Shown in pieces: positions 60,442 through 64,000 of a stretch of DNA of 64,000 nucleotides. Origin of the DNA: Ignavibacteriota bacterium. GTDB taxonomy: Bacteria > Bacteroidota > Ignavibacteria > UBA10030 > SZUA-254. The notes beneath the pieces are model-generated. The model was not told the DNA's origin. It was given only the letters and a program-made list of their open reading frames with translations, and did not search any database. Each line of letters begins with the position of its first letter. The first letter of the stretch is position 1. The position numbers and the translations under genes are program-made. The stretch is from assembly GCA_025358305.1 (NCBI GenBank), contig JANYJZ010000030.1:1-64000 (forward strand). Reading direction: 5' to 3'.

Positions 60442-61533
60442 CTAGTCTCCGAAACTGACGCCGACGGCCCTGGCCGTGCTGATGAGCTGTGAATCGCGCG
60501 GAACGAGCCTCTGCCGCGCGATGGCATCCTTCAGCGGGACGGTGACGATGTCCCTCCCCTGAAGACTTACCATGCAGCCGAATTCCCCGCGAGTCAGCGT
60601 CTGGAGGGCCATGGCGCCGAAGCGCGAGGCGAGGATCCTGTCGTATGCCGTCGGGCTTCCGCCCCGCTGGACGTGTCCGAGCACCGTGACGCGGGTTTCA
60701 ATGCCGGTCTTCTCCTGGATCCGATTCGCGACGAGTTCACCAATACCGCCGAGGCGGACGGGGTCGGTCCGTTTGACATCGCTTTCCTTCACGACGATCT
60801 TGCCGTCCTCGGGACGGGCGCCTTCCGACACGCAGACGATGCTGAACTTCGCCCCCCACTTCCTCTGCGCCACCGCCTCGCAGACGCGGTCCCAACTGAA
60901 CGGAATCTCCGGAATGAGAATGACGTCGGCCCCGCCGGCGAGACCGGCGCCGAGCGCGATCCATCCCGCATAGCGTCCCATGACCTCGACGACGATGACG
61001 CGGTGGTGTGCAGACGCCGTCGTCTGGAGCCGGTCGATTGCTTCGGTCGCGACGTGGAGCGCCGAATCATAGCCGAATGTCACGTCGGTCGCTTCGAGAT
61101 CGTTGTCGATCGTTTTGGGCACACCCACGACGTGGAGGCCCAACTGCGAGAACTTGTAGGCAATGTTCATCGATCCGTCGCCGCCGATGGCGACGAGCGC
61201 GTCGAGGCCCCAATCGGCATAGTGCTTCAACGCCCGGTGCGAAGCGTCGACGATCCGAATGCCGTCCGTACCCTCCTCCGGATAATGAAACGGGTCTCCT
61301 TTGTTAGACGTGCCGAGGATCGTTCCGCCGAGGTTTACGATCCCGGAGACGTCGAGATGGGTGAGCTCCCGCATCCTCCCTTCGACCATCCCCTCGAAGC
61401 CGTCGAGGATGCCGATGACGCTGGCGCCCTCGTAGAGCATCGCCGGCTTTGCGACGCTGCGGATGACTGCGTTGAGGCCGGGGCAGTCGCCGCCGCCGGT
61501 GAGGATGCCGATGCGCTTCAATTTTGAGTTCAT
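60442..61533 (-). CDS. pfkA: 6-phosphofructokinase (group III-like)
   Basis: 363 aa. GILTGGGDCPGLNAVIRS at the N-terminus; VAIGGDGSMNIAYKFSQLG with Gly at the position that decides for ATP; VVGVPKTIDNDLEATDVTFG with Lys where E. coli PfkA has Gly; VIVVEVMGRYAGWIALG; and GHVQRGGSPTAYDRILASRFG. The GGDGS plus PKTIDND pair is typical of group III enzymes and points to ATP as donor, though mixed ATP/PPi use cannot be excluded. It is a control point of glycolysis. The start at 61533 has AGGA close upstream. It shares a run with aat. A hairpin with a G/C homopolymer loop lies about 70 bases above it. Confidence 0.94.
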   Translation of the reverse strand: MNSKLKRIGILTGGGDCPGLNAVIRSVAKPAMLYEGASVIGILDGFEGMVEGRMRELTHLDVSGIVNLGGTILGTSNKGDPFHYPEEGTDGIRIVDASHRALKHYADWGLDALVAIGGDGSMNIAYKFSQLGLHVVGVPKTIDNDLEATDVTFGYDSALHVATEAIDRLQTTASAHHRVIVVEVMGRYAGWIALGAGLAGGADVILIPEIPFSWDRVCEAVAQRKWGAKFSIVCVSEGARPEDGKIVVKESDVKRTDPVRLGGIGELVANRIQEKTGIETRVTVLGHVQRGGSPTAYDRILASRFGAMALQTLTRGEFGCMVSLQGRDIVTVPLKDAIARQRLVPRDSQLISTARAVGVSFGD

Positions 61534-61601
61534 CTGTCCTATTTGCTGAAGAAGTGTTCTTTGAAAAGGAAATGATGGTATCAATGAACGATGTTTCGAA
61601 T

Positions 61602-61643
61602 GAACATCCGGGGCGCGGGGGGGGGGGCGCCCCGGGAATGTTC
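61602..61643 (-). terminator. Hairpin with homopolymer loop between a secreted-protein gene and pfkA
   Basis: GAACATCCGGGGCGC (61602-61616) pairs, with two extra bases, with GCGCCCCGGGAATGTTC (61627-61643). The loop is a run of eleven G on the plus strand (61617-61627), hence C in the minus-strand RNA. It starts 13 bases after the stop of the upstream minus-strand gene. No U tract. Confidence 0.5.
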
Positions 61644-61655
61644 ACGTACACGGAA

Positions 61656-62093
61656 CTACATGCTGATATGCCAACTCTTGATCTTCCAGTCCTTCTGCGC
61701 CTCTTTGAAGAAGACCACGCTATGAAACCGATCGCCGAATTCGGTCGAGTGCGTCTTCATGACGATAAATGCCGCCGTGCGGTCGTCCGTGATGACCATC
61801 TGTTGAAAGACCATCTTTGAATCGACCCCTTCGATGAGCCTGCACTTCTCGGCGTGTCCCCGCGCGGCTTCGATGAGGCTTTCAAATGAGGTTCCGTCAA
61901 TGACGTACGCCTCGAGATCGATGGACGCGTTCGAAGAAACGCCCCCCGTACCCTCCACGAGATGCTTGACGATCTCCTGCAGCTGCGTAACGAGTTTCTT
62001 GTCCCCGGCAGGGGTCGTCTTCGCCCCGGAGAGGGCGGCCGTTGAACATGTGATGACGATGAGCGCGATGAGCGCAATGCGTGAGAATTTCAT
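61656..62093 (-). CDS. Small exported protein, NTF2-like
   Basis: 145 aa. Signal peptide MKFSRIALIALIVITCSTAA with cleavage near LSGAK. The mature region is a short alpha/beta domain: KLVTQLQEIVKHLVEGTG, then EAYVIDGTSFESLIEAARGH, and it closes with FHSVVFFKEAQKDWKIKSWHI, which resembles the last strands of NTF2/SnoaL-like proteins such as the one at 59315-59761. The start at 62093 is set by AGGAGGATCA directly upstream. Function unknown. Single gene with a terminator-like hairpin after it. Confidence 0.75.
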   Translation of the reverse strand: MKFSRIALIALIVITCSTAALSGAKTTPAGDKKLVTQLQEIVKHLVEGTGGVSSNASIDLEAYVIDGTSFESLIEAARGHAEKCRLIEGVDSKMVFQQMVITDDRTAAFIVMKTHSTEFGDRFHSVVFFKEAQKDWKIKSWHISM

Positions 62094-62233
62094 TGATCCT
62101 CCTGTTGATGCTGTAGTAAACGTGCGTGAGTTGTACGGATCTTCGACCAGGATTATCAATGTGTTCCGGCCGGCCTCTTCATTGTCCGCATCTTCCTCCC
62201 CTGCGCCCGGTAACGTGGGTGCGCGTTCACGAG

Positions 62234-62890
62234 CTATTCGTTCTCTTTGAGCGGATAGAGAACATATCCGCGGAGCTGGTAATTCGACAGCACAGTCTGC
62301 GCCGTGACTGAGATCTTCATTTCCGGCAGTATGTCATCCTTCACGAGCCCCTTGAAGGCCATCGCCTGGCCGCAGACGATGAACTTCGTCCCGACATTGA
62401 TGAGGTCATGGACGAGCTTTATGTTGGGATTCTCGAGGGAGTGCCTCTTCTTATACGCCTCGTTGCTCAGAACGGCATCGAGGCCGGGGCCGTGGAGGAC
62501 GACCACCGGGATGATCTGCTTCGGTGGAATCCCCGAGGCAATATGAAGATTGAGGATCCTCGCCACGTCATCGAGGCTCAAGTTGATCTCCTTCGCGGTC
62601 GAATCGGGGTTCCTCTCGGAGATCTCGAACAGCAGCTTGTAGTCCTGCTTCAGGTCCGGGACCTCCGTGGGATCGGCGACCGGTATGACGCCGCTCCACT
62701 TGCTCCCCTTGACGTACGGATACTGGGCGACAGAAAGGAGTTTCTCCCATTTCAGGGAGTCCGCGATCGCGTGGGCGTGCTTGAGGCTGTCCTTTTGCGC
62801 CTTCGTGGTGGTGTCGGGAGCAGAGGACTGCGCCCGGCAAAATGAAAGGGCTGAGAGTGCTAGTATCAGAAGGAGCGAGAGTCTTTTCAT
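62234..62890 (-). CDS. Exported DsrE/DsrF-like protein
   Basis: 218 aa. Signal peptide MKRLSLLLILALSALSFCRA (then Q). The C-terminal ~120 residues fit the DsrE/F-like (DUF1791) fold: VVVLHGPGLDAVLSNEAYKK, then LINVGTKFIVCGQAMAFKG with the single Cys typical of this group, and VLSNYQLRGYVLYPL. Cytoplasmic DsrE proteins relay sulfur. Exported relatives such as this have no defined role; the lone Cys may still bind sulfur or metal. The start at 62890 removes a 12-residue upstream extension. 45 nt after the DUF971 gene. Confidence 0.85.
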   Translation of the reverse strand: MKRLSLLLILALSALSFCRAQSSAPDTTTKAQKDSLKHAHAIADSLKWEKLLSVAQYPYVKGSKWSGVIPVADPTEVPDLKQDYKLLFEISERNPDSTAKEINLSLDDVARILNLHIASGIPPKQIIPVVVLHGPGLDAVLSNEAYKKRHSLENPNIKLVHDLINVGTKFIVCGQAMAFKGLVKDDILPEMKISVTAQTVLSNYQLRGYVLYPLKENE

Positions 62891-62935
62891 GGAAAAGTTC
62901 CGTCGTGTATGGTGGATGAAGTTCATGGGAGAGGG

Positions 62936-63259
62936 TCATTCTCCTGTGTACTTTGTGCAATCACTACATTCGCAAATTTGCCGGAGATAGTCAAACGTAT
63001 AGATGCCGGTACGGTGCCCGTCAACCCAGAAGAGCTGAAGCGCGTAGCTCCCCACCTGCTCGATCGACTTCAGTTCGTTCTTTCCCGGCACGACGATTGG
63101 AAGGAGCGTAGGACCATCGTGGACGTCCCGTTCCGTCTTACAGGCGGCGCACGGGCAGTACTTCCGAAGGATGGGGGTCGTATGGCGGCCCCGGTGGCCG
63201 TCGTTCCAGTCGATCTGGAGCTCCGACGGCGATACGCGCTGGACCTTCACTGGCATCAT
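62936..63259 (-). CDS. DUF971 protein
   Basis: 107 aa, starting MMPVKVQRVSPSELQIDWND. DUF971 (the N-terminal domain of gamma-butyrobetaine hydroxylase) is recognised by YCPCAAC, the VGSYALQLFWVDGHRTGIYT stretch and the final CECSDC. The CPCAAC and CECSDC pairs could hold zinc or an Fe-S cluster, whereas most stand-alone DUF971 proteins have one Cys pair only. Often coupled to Fe-S or apoptosis-inducing-factor-like genes; here it follows the nuclease gene with a four-base overlap (ATGA). Confidence 0.88.
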   Translation of the reverse strand: MMPVKVQRVSPSELQIDWNDGHRGRHTTPILRKYCPCAACKTERDVHDGPTLLPIVVPGKNELKSIEQVGSYALQLFWVDGHRTGIYTFDYLRQICECSDCTKYTGE

Positions 63260-64000
63260 GATTCTGCTTCCTGTTCTACCCCGATCCTGGTCTTGATCCT
63301 GCACACGGAGTTGTACGCGCAGTACGAGCATATCTTTTCCGGATGTTTCGGGCTGACGGGAAACTTCCCGCCCGCAATGTCGTCAACGTAGCCGTTGATC
63401 GTGCGGATGGTCTGATCGATGAGCGACCGCAGCTCCTCGTCGCTCTTGAGGAGGCCATTCGACGCGCGCTTCACCTCGAACGCTTCCCCCCTGTGCGCCG
63501 CGCTGCCGACGCAGAGCTTTTCACTCACCGGCGGACGGAGAGAGTAGTAGACGCCGGATGCGCCTACGGCCTCGCAGTTTGACGATCTCGCGAGCACGTT
63601 CTCAATCGCGTAGAGGTAGAGCGGGATCTGCACGCTGATGCCTTCCTCGATCTCCTTGCGGTTCGCAAGGTGGGCTCCCGTCTTGTAGTCGATGATCGAG
63701 AACGTGCCCGCCCCGTTGATGTCGATCCGGTCGACCTTGCCGCGCAAGGAGACCGATCCCGCCACCACCGGCTCCTTCTGAAAGAGCGTCGGGTCGGAGA
63801 TCTTGCCGACGCGGGAACCGAACCCCACCTCGAAGAACGCGGGGCGCACGCCAAGCACCCGCTCGCGCTCGTGCTCGAGGAACTCCTGCAGGAGCCCCTT
63901 CCTCGTTTTCGTGCCGAGGATGAGTTCCTGCTCCACATCCCAGAAGACGTCCGTGATGTGCCACTCCGCGAGCTTTGTGGCCGCTCGGGACCGCAGACCG
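63256..64000 (-). CDS. PD-(D/E)XK nuclease of RecB/AddB type (5' part outside window)
   Basis: Only the last ~248 codons are visible; the reading frame is open to the window edge. GKVDRIDINGAGTFSIIDYKTG carries the Asp and (D/E)xK of the RecB-like nuclease. QIPLYLYAIENVLA is the following QxxxY motif. The final CSYCAYNSVCR, with an upstream Cys outside view or absent, matches the Fe-S staple of AddB/Cas4-type nucleases. The long N-terminus expected of AddB cannot be seen, so an AddB-like helicase-nuclease subunit and a smaller PDDEXK_1 protein both remain possible. Coupled to DUF971. Confidence 0.85.
   Translation of the reverse strand, partial: GLRSRAATKLAEWHITDVFWDVEQELILGTKTRKGLLQEFLEHERERVLGVRPAFFEVGFGSRVGKISDPTLFQKEPVVAGSVSLRGKVDRIDINGAGTFSIIDYKTGAHLANRKEIEEGISVQIPLYLYAIENVLARSSNCEAVGASGVYYSLRPPVSEKLCVGSAAHRGEAFEVKRASNGLLKSDEELRSLIDQTIRTINGYVDDIAGGKFPVSPKHPEKICSYCAYNSVCRIKTRIGVEQEAES

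Overview
The window looks like chromosomal DNA from an uncultured, fairly GC-rich member of the Bacteroidota/Ignavibacteriota/Chlorobiota side of the FCB group. Four large secreted proteins end in the type IX secretion (T9SS) sorting domain with its NYPNPFNPTT signature. There is also a Reg_prop/Y_Y_Y sensor kinase and a TPR-fused Ser/Thr kinase. The promoters I can read are sigma-70-like (TTGnnn, 16-18 bp, TAnnnT) rather than the TTTG/TAnnTTTG type of Bacteroidetes proper, and many genes have ordinary Shine-Dalgarno sequences. I infer an Ignavibacteria-like lineage; no rRNA is present to settle it. No tRNA, rRNA, CRISPR array, IS element or prophage is visible. Almost all of the window is coding.

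Layout. 1-10.1 kb (minus): a six-gene run murA, GT2, TPR/GT-C membrane protein, membrane MA-type metallopeptidase, GT9, sensor histidine kinase (cut by the edge), read from a good promoter before murA. It looks like an envelope glycoconjugate unit. 10.3-12.8 kb: Ser/Thr kinase with TPRs. 13.0-15.5 kb: secreted M1 aminopeptidase. 15.6-38.6 kb: a dispersed but complete set of reductive pyrimidine catabolism genes, interrupted at 18.2-26.3 kb by three T9SS cargo genes. 35.0-37.1 kb: TPR membrane protein. 38.6-42.8 kb: CoA-transferase, deoxynucleoside kinase, C-terminal processing protease, thymidylate kinase. 42.9-48.9 kb: ECF sigma factor, toastrack-type envelope protein, CHAT-like TPR lipoprotein, outer-membrane protein and lipoprotein. 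48.9-54.7 kb: rlmN, a second M1 aminopeptidase, adk, GDPD and a secreted unknown. 54.8-57.9 kb: an exported caspase-like T9SS protein. 58.2-64.0 kb: small housekeeping genes (DUF167, purC, aat, pfkA), two NTF2-like secreted proteins, a DsrE-like secreted protein, DUF971 and the end of a RecB-type nuclease.

How the genes work together. An NCS1 permease would import uracil/thymine-type bases. PreT/PreA reduce them, dihydropyrimidinase opens the ring and beta-ureidopropionase releases beta-alanine (or 3-aminoisobutyrate). A class III aminotransferase makes the semialdehyde and an MmsA-type dehydrogenase makes acetyl-CoA or propionyl-CoA. The genes sit in at least three transcription units. Two of them are separated by a compact element in which the terminator hairpin of one operon contains the promoter of the next (31461-31508). 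Other points of interest are a CHAT domain that has lost its catalytic His/Cys pair, a caspase-like enzyme sent out through T9SS, two genes predicted to give leaderless or nearly leaderless mRNAs (deoxynucleoside kinase, rlmN), and a CRP-like operator before an outer-membrane protein gene. I did not find one clearly new named system; the best candidates for undescribed biology are given as findings.
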